A DNA stretch of 64,000 bases, taken from Fagopyrum homotropicum (lineage: Eukaryota; Streptophyta; Magnoliopsida; Caryophyllales; Polygonaceae). Where the stretch lies: assembly GCA_033239125.1 (NCBI GenBank), contig BSWB01000006.1, positions 116,606,242 to 116,670,241 of the forward strand, read 5' to 3'. A program made the translations under genes and the position numbers. The number at the start of each line of letters is the position of its first letter. Within the stretch, counting starts at the first letter, position 1. This document shows positions 18,770 through 31,124 of this stretch, piece after piece. A model generated the notes under the pieces. The model searched no databases and was not told the origin of the DNA. It saw only the letters and a list, made by a program, of their open reading frames with translations.

Positions 18770-19932
18770 TCACACTCTTGAACTACCTTCGTTGTTCACA
18801 TCTTGTTCTTCATTGACATCTTCCTCTTCAAAATCCATGTTTTGGGTAGAGTCATCTACTGTTGATGATTCAGTTTGGGCTCTCATTACATAATTATGCA
18901 ATGTAAAACATGACAAAATTATGTCCACTTGTGTTTCCACATAGTAACTTGACATAACTCGTAATATCTTCCAACGAGCCTTAAAGACCCCAAATGATCT
19001 CTCTATGCAACTACGAAGGGGGGAGTGTAACTTGTTGAACGCTTCCTTCGAGTTCGTTGGAGCCACATTCTCAAACTGTGACAAATGATATTGGGTCCTA
19101 CTGTAAGGAACCATGTAAACTTCTTTATTTGGATATCCTTTGTCAACCAAATAGTAACGACCTATGCCATTGTAAATATAGTTAGATGGATGTAGTAGTT
19201 AGATTAGTATGTGGAATTCACAGGTTTCTTACTGGATGGTGGGTGCGGGAATCCCATTGACGACGTTGAAATGGCATGCTCAAACACTTTTGCGTCATGG
19301 GCCGAACCTTCCCAACCAGCAGACACAAAAGCAAATGTCATATCAAAGTCACATACTGCCATTACGTTGAAGGTGCATATACCTTTGCGGTCGCGGTAAG
19401 GTATCTAGTTAGCCTCTGGAATACATGTGTTTATGTGAGTGTCGTCTATGCAACCTATTACCCCTTTAAAGTACGCCGAGTACCTACTATCATCTCTTAT
19501 CTTTTTTGGCACCTTGCCAAACAAATGGTCCTTTGGTTTAATGTGATCACGTGCCATGCCATTGAATCCATTTTTCCGTCCAACTATGGCGTCTAACACA
19601 CCTCATGGAAAACGGTAGAAACCGTTGCAGTTGATCTTTGAAACCTCTCAGCTACAGTTCGATACGTCAAACCCTGTGCAACCGTGTACACAAATATCCC
19701 TACTTTTTCGATTTATACGCATTCTTTTGGAGGCTTGAAGGTCATACTTAATAGTTAAGTCCCTAAACAGTTCATGAAAGACACATCTTTCCATTCGAAA
19801 GGCGTTGACACATCTCATCTCAGTGTTAGAATTTAGAACTGAATCCATCCACCGTGAACCCGTGAATGATGAATCATACACACGTATCTTATGGACGTGT
19901 TTGTGATAGTGTTCTGAATGAAGTTCTTGCTC
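18770..19932 (-). pseudogene. Harbinger-type DDE transposase, frameshifted
   Basis: The ALP1/DDE_Tnp_4-type protein is recognisable in pieces: start at 19932 (MEQELHSEHYHKHVH), MRCVNAFRMERCVFHELF, then a 1-base frame change near 19705, YTVAQGLTYRTVAERFQRS, the first catalytic region GCIDDTHI, a TAG near 19390, then VMAVCDFDMTFAFVSAGWEG with AHDAKVFEHAI (second Asp), an intron-like gap, DKGYPNKEVYMVPYSRTQYH, and CIERSFGVFKARWKIL (catalytic Glu). The DDE triad survives, but at least one frameshift and one stop interrupt the frame, so it is unlikely to be active. The acidic C-terminus (MDFEEEDVNEEQDVNN) is typical. Confidence 0.8.
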
Positions 19933-19954
19933 CATCTGAAGATGAGCCGTAAAC

Positions 19955-22001
19955 TGTAACACTCCGATTCCGCGGGACTCGGGATATCACATTGGGCTAG
20001 GATCTCACAATGGATCTTGACTCTAGTCTGACAACAAGTTCACTGGACCTTACAACATGGCACTGACAGATATAAAAACAAATAAATTAAACCGTATAAA
20101 TTGTATAACCAAAGTTAAACAACAACATAGCCGAGTATGAAACGACATCCTCACACAGGAGGGAAAACAAGACATCATCCTCACGTAGGAGGGAAAACAT
20201 AAACAACTCCAAAACCAACCAACTAATGTACGAGAGTCCTCGGCCTGTCACCCTACCAGATCACCCAGCAGCACCTATCCTGCAAACATCTACAACACGG
20301 CATGAAACCGTTAGCTAACCATATATATATAAGGTAATGCATAAGCACCAGCACAAGTCATGAAAGATAAACACATAATCATGCTATCACACATTTACCC
20401 ATTTTATTATCTTCATATAATAGTCATTCACTCAAATCGTATATATATATGTATATATATAGATGAAAATATGTGACACGAGGATCGATACATCATTGCC
20501 TTTGAGAATGATAGCCCTCTGGAGTGGATCGGTCACACAACCCGTGTACCCTATGAGAGTGGTGTTGTGTCCTCCTCGTATACCAGGTCTGGTCTGTCTC
20601 AAGAGAACCTTTCAGACTCCACGGCGGGATGAAGGGGAAAGGTTATCACAACCACGCATACGAGGCAATCAATAAAACGTAGGTCGGTATATACGACATC
20701 GCATGCTATCAAGCAACATAAAAAACACACACCACTCATGCAAACATCCAATATAAGAATGATAGTTAAGTAAGTCATACGGACTTAACTCAACCTCATA
20801 TAAAGCTCAACCACAACTCGATCACCTCAACATTGGAGGAACAACACAGCCTATGGACAAGGCATAAAGAGATGTCACATTTCTTATCAAACAAAGGGTC
20901 ACACCCAGACCCAAAGGGATCCATAGGGATCATATACATCCTATAACCTCGAATAACATGTTAAACCTTAAAGCCACCAGGGCATAAATCCAACTCATGA
21001 TATCATCATCAACTAAAATCCCATAATTACCAGAATAATGTAACGAGCATAATGGAAATTCCAATTATCCATTTTAACCAACTTAAGGTCAATTTATACT
21101 AACCCGCAATACGAAAAACGAATAAATTCATAACTTATTCGTTACTAACCCGATATACGAACCGAAAGAAGATCCAGACTCCTAGCAATACCGGGAGTAA
21201 GAGCGCGGTATAAAACCTTACGTCTGATGACTTGCGGTGGCCCGTCGGCGTTCCGATAAAGATAAACGGAGGCTTAACCAAAAAGCTAGCAAACGGGAAA
21301 TAAATTGGTACCACGTTGAAGAGAACAAAATGAGAGACTCGATGGTACAAACGGATTTGAAATCGAATCAAAGATGAATGATTTATAGAAGGTTAAAGAT
21401 GGATGTATACGTTAGTCATTCTCTCTCCTCTGTAACTTCCAATTTGAAAGTTGAAACTCAATTTGAAATTGAAGATGTTAGCTGTTACATTAGCCGACTT
21501 CCCTGAATATATATATATATATATATTAATGTTTATCCAAAACATTTAATTAAAACGCGGTTATGTTTTCCGATGTCCAAACTTTATGAAACTGGAATAT
21601 AAAATCCGAAATATTATCGGGATAATTAATTCATAACTATCTTGTAAAATGGGCATTCTTAAGCCACCTTTCTTAACCGCTAAGAATCGGGATAGCGACA
21701 CTTTTGTCCACTTGACCTCTCCGTGTTATTTCATATCTAGGACATATCCAATGTCCTGATCATTTCTCTCAACTGCATTTTTATTAATTGGAGCTTCCAA
21801 ATGCTCCAAATAACACCGGAGGGTAAAAATAAATACTCGTGGGAAAAAGTAAAAATTTCCCCAAACGTCCAAAATTACGCAGGAACATAACGGTGGGACT
21901 CATACTCATCACTTGCGAAATCTTCGCAAGTTATATGTCAACTACTATCGACGATTAAGTTAATCAACATTAATTAGAATTCGGAAATCCTAGCTATTAC
22001 A
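19955..22001 (-). mobile_element. Solo LTR inserted between the two Harbinger genes
   Basis: About 2.05 kb with TGTAACACTCC at the left and CTATTACA at the right, i.e. an LTR on the minus strand beginning TGTAATAGC and ending GGAGTGTTACA. Flanking pentamers taaac and tcaac agree at 4 of 5 positions. There is no coding capacity. Segments such as ttagctaacggttt and tgttgtagatgtttgca (minus strand) recur at 61383-61421, so it belongs to the same broad LTR family as the fragment at 60.1-61.7 kb. Simple (AT)n runs lie at 20446 and 21508. Confidence 0.55.
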
Positions 22002-22273
22002 TCAACAATGCACGCCTCCGAAGCCGCGCACGTCGTGACTCATCAACATACATTTTGTAGGAAAGATGCACTACACTGCACATAGGTACGACGTGCGCGG
22101 CTTCGGAGGATTTAACCGGAATAACTACAATCGTCGATAGTAATTGACATATAACTCGCGAAGAGTCACGACGTGCGGGTTTCGGGTTCTCATTGTGTTA
22201 TCCCCTACATGGCTCCTATTTCCATGGGTTTCGGGTTCGGGTTTCGGGTTTCGGGTTTCGGGTTCTCATTGTG
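22002..22273. repeat. Mosaic of templated copies with foldbacks
   Basis: This interval is assembled from short copies of its neighbours. A perfect 22-bp inverted repeat lies at 22015-22036 / 22088-22109. Bases 22107-22119 are an inverted copy of 22328-22340. Bases 22116-22133 are a direct copy of 22357-22374. Bases 22129-22164 are an inverted copy of 21921-21956 in the LTR (two mismatches). Bases 22163-22177 are an inverted copy of 22027-22041. Bases 22184-22216 are an inverted copy of 22374-22406 (33 bp). Adjacent blocks overlap by 2-5 bases. Confidence 0.85.
22226..22264 (+). repeat. Short tandem (TTTCGGG)n tract
   Basis: About five units of a 7-mer that differs by one base from the plant telomere repeat TTTAGGG, with one 6-base unit. 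It lies at the edge of the templated-copy mosaic. A single unit of the same phrase is at 22178-22186. Confidence 0.85.
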
Positions 22274-22908
22274 TTATCCCCAACACAACTCATCTACGTA
22301 CTCAGCTGGAACTGTATCATCATCTTGACCGGTTAAATCCTGGAATGTTGCTGCGTCCGGAATAACTACAATCGGAGCCATGTAGGGGATAACACAATGA
22401 GAACCCATGGCAATAGTCCCATGGAATAGTAGTTCCATTATCGACTCCATCTCGGGGTTGAAATCATTCTTCTTGAAAACTCTAAATTCCTCATTCTCCT
22501 GTAAAGTTAATTCAAAACAAAAATCATATATCATAAAATTTGTTAATCAAGGGTATAAATTATCAAATCAAAACATTGGACCCGTACCTGCAGTTTTTGT
22601 GACCACCATTCCGGAGTTGCAGATATGCATTGTTTCTCATAGTCCCATCCCAATCCGGTCTCTCCATGCTTTAGATTTAACCATAGCTTCCAAACGGATC
22701 TCAAATTATTATATTTGTTCTTCAATGTGTCTTTCTTGCATTTCATGTTTGTTTTCTGCTCAAACAAATCTGTCAAGTGTTTCCAACTGAATCCATTCTT
22801 CCCATTTTCTCGTTGGTAATCGCTCATCAAGTCTCTAGTGAGAGCATCAGTCCATATGAAACACTTTTCCTTACTCTTGCATAACATTTTAGTAGTATTC
22901 TCATTCAT
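22274..22908 (-). CDS. Myb/SANT-like partner protein of the Harbinger element
   Basis: Two exons join cleanly: 22908-22588 (321 nt, start MNENTTKMLCKSKEKCFIW) and 22498-22274 (225 nt), with donor CTGCAG|GTACGG and acceptor TTTACAG|GAG, giving 181 aa. Exon 1 is a Myb_DNA-bind_3-type trihelix: FIWTDALTRDLM, WKHLTDLFEQKTN, KKDTLKNKYNNLRSVWKLW, GLGWDYEKQ. Exon 2 carries the usual linker (EMESIMELLFHGTIAMGSH). In PIF/Harbinger elements this protein binds DNA and helps bring the transposase to the nucleus. The last codons and the stop lie at the border of the rearranged mosaic, so the natural C-terminus is probably lost. Confidence 0.7.
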
Positions 22909-23832
22909 TTTTGTTCTGAACCAATGCACAATATTAAACATACAAGAAACCCAATGTAACATCACCAATATTCATAATCAGTGCAGTAATATACAGAAGC
23001 ATGCGTATACGAATATAATTGCAAGGCCTTGTTTGGGACATGCTTGATAAATAATTTTTATCTTTATAAAATGCAAGAACCATGATTACATTGGCTTGTA
23101 TATATCAATTAGAACGTAACTGTTGTGTTTACAAAACATAATTCATTGTATAAATTCTACAATACATACTTCATTGTATAAATTCTGCAACCTGTAGAAA
23201 TACCAATTAACACAGCAATATACCTACAAACACTTCAGCTATTTTCAAATTGAGAAAAATTAAAATCAACAAAGAACATCATCTTCAGTACTGTGTGCTC
23301 ACAATCGAACGGATTTGGGGAGACTTGCATAAACCATTTATTGTATCCATGATCATAGAAAACACAGATTTGTGGAGTGCAGGAAATTGATATGAAGCAT
23401 CGATGGATTTAGGGAGAGTTTCATCGACAGATTTGAGGAGTACAAGAAATTGATAGCAAGAAAGGAGACTAACCTCAGTATTCGATCCCGTAGTGCTCAC
23501 AATTGAACGGATGAACAACCATAGATCTCAGAAGAGCTTCGCGTGGTCGCCTAGGGTTCTTCAGTTAGGCCCTTTCTTCTCGTTCGACGACTAGTGAGTT
23601 TTGAGAGAAGCACATATCGTAAAAGGGTAAAGTTAACAAGTTGAATATGTTGTAATTTGTTATTTTTAACGGGGGTATATAAGTCTTTTTATCATATCGA
23701 AAACTAGTGTCAACCACCTAAATAAACACGTCAAGCAGTTTCGTAAACAAAACCGTAATCTACCAAAAACTCGTACTACAACCACAACCACAACCACAAC
23801 AGCAACCATGAAATCGATTTTACTAAACAAGG

Positions 23833-26071
23833 TCTTGAAGGCAAGTCAGGCAACAATTGAAAAGGGGTTTTGGGAAGGTTTACCTTATGCTCAAAGAGAG
23901 TGTTTTTTTGCTTACCGATAACTTTGTATTCAAGGCAATACTAATCTTTAAAAGAATATCCATGATAGGTGAGCATTTGACACTAAAAGACTAAAACTTG
24001 AGGGTAGAAATCTAAATGAACATTTGAAATGGTCAGTTAGACAATTTTTACTCATTTATACTTGGTATTTGTGTATACTAAAATTGTTTATTAATATTTA
24101 AATCAGGACCGACTCGTTGATTGTGGATGTCTGGTCCGTTAACATTAACAAATCACAAAAGAGTCCACCAATTTTAAAAGATAAGAGTATATTGGAAAAA
24201 TTGTTAAAGTTGAGGCCTCAAACCTGAGACCTCATGAAACATAAAAAGATTTCCTTTACCATATGGGGTATCAACGTATTGTACTAACTATCCAATTTTT
24301 TTTCATTATGAGGCCCAAAAAATTAAAGACTACTATTTATAATAGGTGTTTGTGTATGCTAACTTATTTATTAATTAAAACACTATTTTAACTCAAATGT
24401 ATTATATATCCATTTTAAAATTATCAAGGGCAATTTTGGTAACTAGGCCTTTTTGAAAAACTAGAGTAGTAACTAGGCTTTTCAATGTTTCAATTAAGTA
24501 AATAACTCCAACCTTTTGTATTTATTCTTAAACTCTACACACTCTTCTCTTGTACATTTACTAAACACAAAACTAGAAAAAACCTAGTAAACCAAATTGT
24601 TTCAATTCTTATCAATTAATCTTACTAATTGAAAATTTACCTTCCCTTAATAGATGGTAAATTAATCATAAAGTGATGGAACACGAGCTAGAACAAGGAA
24701 ATGGACATGAAATTTGCACCGTAAAATTAGTAAGCTAGAAATCAAGAGTGATAATGTTTATGTCATTGAAACATTTAAAGATGCTTGACTATTTAAAATT
24801 GAGATGATAATCTCTATTTCATGTGTTTGTTTTTTTGTATCTCTCATATCCCCGAAAAAAATTAATGTATGATCAATAAATTGTGTTATAAACCATACCG
24901 AAGGTCGATGGTTCTTCTAATATAGAGCTCGTTTGTTTTTAATCCACACAGACATAAGCCAGTCAACAAGTTCATAACTCAAGCTATTTAAAAATGGATT
25001 GTAACATCTATGTAGTCCTAGAATATTTCGTTCTCCTTAATTTTTAAGGAATATCTTCTTGCTTTTTCATCGATTAGACAAGTCGTATCTTATAATACCG
25101 AATCCTAATACTTAAATTAAAAGTATGGTCTAGTATATTAAAGTAATAAACAAAAGGTCCATTTATCCAAATTTATCATAACTTTTAACATGAGCATGAA
25201 AGAAAAATGTGAGATGTAATTATTTCTTTCCCATAAAAACCCCATTTATATTTAATGCAAAGTAAGCATATGATAGTCTAAATATAGCTATGTTTAGTTG
25301 GTAGAATACACATCAACATCAAAGAGGCCCATTAAGCAAAGAAGATAAGAGTGTAATTTGATGTTGTGGTGAACACCCAATTATGATTTACCATCGGCCA
25401 AATACATGATTATGACAAGCCCACTACCTTAAGTTGGCAGTCAATTTTGAACAATAAACTCGAAGCTTCTAAATTTGGACCACTTAATTACCAATCAAAA
25501 TCTGCCAATTATATGGTTTAAATGCTTAATCTTCACTTAGGGTTCAAATTATACTCGCAACTGTGAAAGCTTAAACTTTTTTAGGAATTTCAAATGAAAT
25601 ACTATAAATATAATTCTATAAAAATTAATTTTAAATTAAAAAAAACCCCTTAATTTTTATAATTTTACACTTAGGTCAGCTTCAATAAACTTCTCTAAAA
25701 TATCCATCAAAGTCCTGTTCAATCAACAACTTACTCACTATTCAATAAGTTTTATTTTCAACTTCAAGATAAACTCGCGATTTTCAAACGGACCATAAAT
25801 CACATCTGCTCCAGCCCAACCAATTAAGTTTGATTGGAGATGTCTATTGGTCATTAAGAGAAGCATGGACTGTAATACTATATGATATATATCCCAAAAA
25901 TGAATGAAGTATGTGCATCTTCAGACATTGGGCTTCGGTCCATGAGAAGTTCAGCTTGACCCATATATTCTTTAGACCCAATTCAACAAAAATGGATATT
26001 CAAATACCCAATTCACCAAACATGGATCTTCAAATACTAATTCAGCCTGAGCCCTGAGGTGTTCATTCTGC
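23833..26071. other. Gene-poor AT-rich interval
   Basis: I see no protein-coding exon, RNA gene or complete element. The phrase tgaggcctcaaacctgagac at 24213 resembles the edge of an old repeat, but no terminal repeats could be paired. Confidence 0.3.
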
Positions 26072-26430
26072 TTAGGGGCGTAATATGAGTCGAGCATTGA
26101 CATGTTTCAGCTCGGCTCGCATATAAACGAGTCAAGACTAATTTTGTACGAGTTTTAAAATGTGTTCACATTCGGCTAATTTAGAAAGTGAATGAGCTCG
26201 AGCTGAGCTTTTGACAAGCCGATCCCAAGCTAAGCCCGGATAAAATAATGCTCCTATAGTGGTATTTTAGCCGAATGAGCCGATTTTTACCCGAAAGAGC
26301 CGAACCTAAATTTTATACGAGCTTTAAAATGTGTTCATATTCGACTCGTTTAGACAATGAACGAGTTCAAGCCGAGCTTTTGACGAGCCGAACTCGAGTA
26401 GCTTGTCTAATATTCCATTAATATCCCTAA
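26072..26430. mobile_element. Small hAT-like element of iterated gccgagctcgag motifs
   Basis: The ends ttaggggcgtaatatgagtc and (inverted) ttagggatattaatggaata form weak terminal repeats. The interior repeats variants of gagccgagctcg and gagcttttgacgagccga, with two long similar halves: tacgagttttaaaatgtgtt at 26148 and tacgagctttaaaatgtgtt at 26315. Non-coding. Elements with this wording are common in plant intergenic DNA. Confidence 0.45.
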
Positions 26431-28627
26431 TTTTGCTCACTACATTGGAGATTTCCCCCCTAAACTAGTATTGTAGTTCAATTTGCAAAGAATAGATACA
26501 ATAAGAATATGAAGTATTTTATGATAGATTTTAATAATATTTGGTTTTCGACTTGAGACTCCTAATTGACCTTATGATCGTTTATTCACACAACACGAGG
26601 ATTGAGTCAAAATATCCCTAGTGACCGTTTGATTAGTACTGTGTAATGAAAACAGAAAACAAAAAATAGCTTAAAGTAATATTTATTAAGGTTAACCGAA
26701 CATAAATGGATACTAAGCATGAACATTCTTTTTCCTTTTCTAATCGTTATCTTTTTGTTTTTTTTTTTGTTCCAGATTACCAAATAAACGACCCCTAACT
26801 AACACTTCTGACTAATCCAGACTTTCAAACTAAAAAGTTATTCTAGGATGTATCAAACTTAACATTGATTTAAAATTTCTACTAGACAGGCAATATTCTT
26901 ATGGGATTGATGTTTGTTTACGGGTTCCAATTAGTCAAGTCAGGCATCCTCTTCTTACGTTATTATAACTCTTCTTTCTTTAACATGTAATACTGTACGG
27001 AATTATGCTATAGTACGGGGTTGTCTAAATGCAGAGACATCTCAGAGAAGATTAAGCAATAAGCATAAGCATAAGCAACCTTGCCTTTTGTTGACGTCTG
27101 TATAACTTCTTGTTGATCGAATCTTACTATAAAGACATATTATATGCGAAAAACGAATGCAGCATGCTTTGTCCAACTCCCATGCTTCCTGTTCAGAGAA
27201 AAAGAATGAACATATTTCTCCATTAGAGCTCTTAGCCACCTTGCTCAACAAAAAGGAAACTATAAAGTAAAGGAACATATTAACTATAGTTGTTGAAAAT
27301 ATTCCAAATATTTAGTTAGGCTCCTTTTTCTTATTGTTATCAATCACATGGCATTATCATCTATGATTTATGGAGATTGATTTATGGAGATTGATTATTG
27401 GTAGCATCAAGTTTAAAGTCTTTTGAGTGTGGAAATGTCCACGTCAATAATATGATAACACGTAAAACTACTCTTCCTATTGTCAATTGGTTTTAGAATG
27501 GAACATGAAGGCTTGTGTAGGTTCACTTTAACGTGCAAAGATAAATTAACAAAAGTTGGAGTCATGAGACCACTAATGATAAAAAAAAAAATAAAAAAAA
27601 TCCCGTTTTGCAACTCACCTCATAGCCAAGCCTTCAGTCTCCTGCAATTTTTGCAATTATAATACAGAAGCAAGAAATTATAAAAGAAAAGAAGCAAAGA
27701 ATGGGAACCAAAGAATACTGCAAGGTGGAGAATAAGCATTTATTTATGCTACATACATTATCAAGCAATAAGCATAAAGGTTATCTGAATATTTAGTCTG
27801 ACAACTTTTTCATCCTCTTCCTCTTCTCAAATTAAATTAGTGTTCCAGGAAAAAGATTGATTCTAGCACACCAGTTGCCGTACTACCAATCACAATTTTT
27901 AGAAGAAAAAATATTCTGAAAATAGTAGATTTTATTAAAAAGAATCCAAAAGGAGAGCAGAGAGAAACTTGGTTTACCAGTGAACGTTCTATGACAGTTT
28001 AAAGTTTAGGAAGTACAAAATCTGGTTTCACTTACCTTCATGTTCGTATCGACACATCACTCGCATATTGTAATATCGTGCTGCAAAGTAGGCACGTATC
28101 ATATCCTTGATCTTGTAGTTTCCTTTTCTATAGAATAGGCTTTCATTTCAGAGATGATTGTCACTGTCAATGCCTTCTTTACATGCAGGGTCTTATCATC
28201 TTCTTGATAAATTGAAGTGGCGTAAATAGGAAGTTCCGGTGTTGCTTAGCCTACTTGAAGCAAGATCATTAAGCAAAAGATAGTAAACTAATTAGTTGCA
28301 GAAGTGTTAGTTTTGTTTGTTAAGTTATGATAAATTTCTCAATTTACTGAACAGATGTTCAATTAGTTTGGATTCAGTAATATCTAAAGTTATAGCTCCA
28401 ACTCAACATAACTTTGCACATCCATTACCATTTTCCACAAATAATAGTCTGCAAAAAGGAGGAAAAGAAGAATATATCTCTTTTCGATTTTTATATGTTT
28501 TAATCAACACATTTTTCTTAACAATAGTCGCAAGAAATTTTTTCTAGGAACGATTCACCTTTTCCCTATGGAAAATTGGGCAGAAGAACATGATACTCTG
28601 CAAGATGACCCCGAGAATCATGTGACC
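26431..28627. other. Upstream intergenic region of the WAT1-related gene
   Basis: No coding exon is evident; the short open frames at 27042-27662 and 28317-28547 have no recognisable domains and are AT-rich. The last few hundred bases are the promoter-proximal region of the gene starting at 28749. Confidence 0.3.
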
Positions 28628-28628
28628 T

Positions 28629-28636
28629 TATATAAG
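28629..28636 (+). promoter_or_regulatory. TATA box of the WAT1-related gene
   Basis: TATATAAG lies 113 bp upstream of the start codon, which predicts a transcription start near 28660 and a leader of about 85 nt. Inferred from sequence and spacing only. Confidence 0.55.
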
Positions 28637-28748
28637 AATACCTGATGCATGGTCTCATGCTTTGTGCTAGATCAGCCAACAAGAGAGGCAGAATTCGAGA
28701 TAACACTTTAAAGGAGGAAAGCAGAAACACTTACAAGAGGGAAAGCCA

Positions 28749-31124
28749 ATGGCTCATGAGGTATTGAGACTGGTGGACACCTGTAAGAGGCTGAAGCCAC
28801 ACCTTCTCATGATCGTAGTTCAAGTTGCCTCTGCGTTCCTTTACTTCATAACTGAAGCTGCTTTCAACCATGGAATGAATCCCCATGTTTATGTTACATA
28901 TCGCCATATTGTAGGTGCCGTTGTGGTGCTACCGTTTGCTTATTTTCTTGAAAGGTATCTTCCCTTTTACTCGGCTTTGTGGTCATTGTCAAGAACATCA
29001 GACTTGTTTTGCTTTACAAAAAGTCTCTTTCCTAACATTTTTAAGTAATATGTAGTACTAATTAAGACCCTTGACCATGAAGTTTCAGATATTAAGAATG
29101 CAAAAAAGAATAGTGGACTCAAACAAATGAAACAAACATACAATCAGTACACAGCAATTAGTGTACTTTCTAAATAACCCTAAGTTCAACACAAGGTCAA
29201 TTGTTGAAAGCTTTAATATGGCGTTTTTTATGGTCTCTTTTCTTGTATGCAGAAAAACGAGGCCAAAGATGACCTTGACAATGTTTGCTGAGTTATTTCT
29301 GTTTGCTCTACTAGGGTAAGAAAAAGTCCCTTTTTAAGGATCAATATTACTTGCATTGAAAATGATCAACTACTAAAACCATTCCCTTTTGTCTTCATCG
29401 TATCTATTCATTCAATTCAGGGTTGGGTTATCAACAAACATGTACTTTGCAAGCTTAAAGTACACTTCACCAACATTTGTATCTGCAACAGTAAACACCA
29501 TCCCAACACTGACTTTTATACTGTCGGTTGTTTTCAGGTGAGGATATTGACTTCTTATCCAGCTAAACTCATCTTATTTAACTACTAATTGAGAAAGTAA
29601 CTCTTGGAATTTTCTGTTCTTTACCAAACATAAATGCAGGATAGAAAGTCTCAATGTTAGAAATCCTCGTGGGCTTGGGAAAGTCATAGGATCCGCGGTC
29701 TCACTAGCAGGAGTCATGACACTGACATTATACAGAGGAGAACAAGTTAAAAGCTTGTGGAGCTCTTCTTTCCACATTTCAAAAAGCACCTTTCAACAGG
29801 ATTGGGTTAAAGGTTCAGTTCTTTGCGTGGCTAGCTGCATCTCATGGTCTATATGGTTCACAATGCAGGTACACGGATCGGTATTTTACCTCAAAGATCT
29901 TTACTAGCTGACTAGTTATTGCTTAACAGTTAAATAGCTAGAAATGACAACATGAAAGTTAACTTTATGCATACAGACGAAGGAAACTATACATGTTCTC
30001 AAGTTTCACATAGGGTCTGTTGGGACGTCATGCATTATAACGCGATCATGCAGTAGGATTTAATACTAAACTATGCAGCATTGAATGTAAAATAGATTAC
30101 AAATAGTCCATAGATTTGGTTCACAGAACTCTTTCACAAACGCATAATCTAGCAGGCTATCCACACATCAATTGTGATTTTAAATTTGTTTGAATAAAAT
30201 GTGTAGTATGCATCCAAACACACCCTTAAGCCTATTCACACCAATTGTGATAAAAATTTGTTTGTATAAAACGTGTAGTATGCATCCAAACACACCCTTA
30301 AGCCTTGTGACCTCATTTCAAGTATGTATCGTAGAAACAAAGGAGAAAAATTTACAATATAAATTAACTGGCCACTGCAAGAGAGAAGTAACTTAAAATG
30401 GAACCTCGATATAAGAAGGATTATTTACGTACTGTCAGAAATTTTTAGGGAATTATTCTCAAGAAATATCCAGCACGGCTGTCTATATCAACATGGGCAA
30501 ACTTCCTTGGAGCCGTACAGTCCGCTGTCTTCACTGTATTCATCACTCAACACGAACCAGCTGCTTGGTCAACCACATCCTGCATTGATGTCACGGCCAT
30601 CCTTTTTGGTGTTAGTAAACTGCCAATCATATAACTCATAGACATGTGTATATATCAATTCCAATTCTTATCATAATGAAAATAAGGACATGGACATTTA
30701 TCAATGCAGGGTTTAGTATCATCTGCTTTAAATCAAATAATGTTGATCTGGTGTACCAAAGAAAAAGGGCCTGTTTTCGTGACCATGTTTTGCCCCCTTC
30801 AGACACTGCTAGTGGTGGTCTTTGCATATTTTATCCTCAGTGAAAGCCTATACATGGGGAGGTAACTGTTGTCATACCTTGTCATGCTTCCGACAAGTTA
30901 CCTATTTGACGTTGTTCTAAGAAATTTTCTTTTGGTGGCTTGACAGCATAGTGGGAGGATTCACAATAATAACAGGTCTGTACCTATTTCTATGGGGCAA
31001 AGCAGGAGATACTAAGGTATGCATTGAAACCCAAGAAGAATCCCTTCCAACATTCACCGAAGATAATAACTACAAACTGCAGAGTATAGCTGTAACAGAG
31101 AAGAAAGAAGTTGAAGAGAATTAA
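28749..31124 (+). CDS. WAT1-related protein (nodulin MtN21/EamA-like transporter)
   Basis: Seven exons join in frame to 368 aa: 28749-28954, 29253-29315, 29421-29537, 29640-29868, 30449-30610, 30710-30861, 30947-31124 (stop TAA). All introns fit GT-AG. The donor of exon 5 (GGT|GTTAGT) is chosen because it alone keeps phase with GLVSSALNQIM. The protein starts MAHEVLRLVDTCKRLKPHLL and alternates hydrophobic segments in two EamA-like halves: VYVTYRHIVGAVVVLPFAYF and YTSPTFVSATVNTIPTLTFI in the first, KGPVFVTMFCPLQTLLVVVF and FILSESLYMGSIVGGF in the second. Length and exon pattern are normal for the family, whose characterised members are tonoplast, ER or plasma-membrane transporters of auxin, amino acids or other metabolites. 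The substrate cannot be told from sequence. No damage is seen; this is the only intact host gene in the window. Confidence 0.9.
30012..30303. mobile_element. MITE-like insertion in intron 4 of the WAT1-related gene
   Basis: The left end agggtctgttgggacgtcat resembles the inverted right end agggtgtgtttggatgcata. Near the right end a segment of about 70 bp is tandemly duplicated: gtagtatgcatccaaacaca at 30202 and again at about 30272. This is the look of a Tourist/Harbinger-type MITE. No clear 3-bp target duplication was found. Confidence 0.4.

Larger units (their letters stand above)
18145..23832 (-). mobile_element. PIF/Harbinger DNA transposon, disrupted
   Basis: It encodes both proteins expected of a PIF/Harbinger element, a DDE transposase and a Myb/SANT-like partner, on the minus strand. 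Candidate terminal inverted repeats are CCTTGTTTGGTA at 18145 and TACTAAACAAGG ending at 23832 (11 of 12 match). I could not confirm the usual 3-bp target duplication, so the ends are tentative. Without the nested solo LTR the element is about 3.6 kb, a normal size. Confidence 0.55.

Noticed and set aside
22226..22264. Interstitial telomere
   Set aside because: Only about five units and the wrong base (TTTCGGG); not enough to call telomeric DNA.
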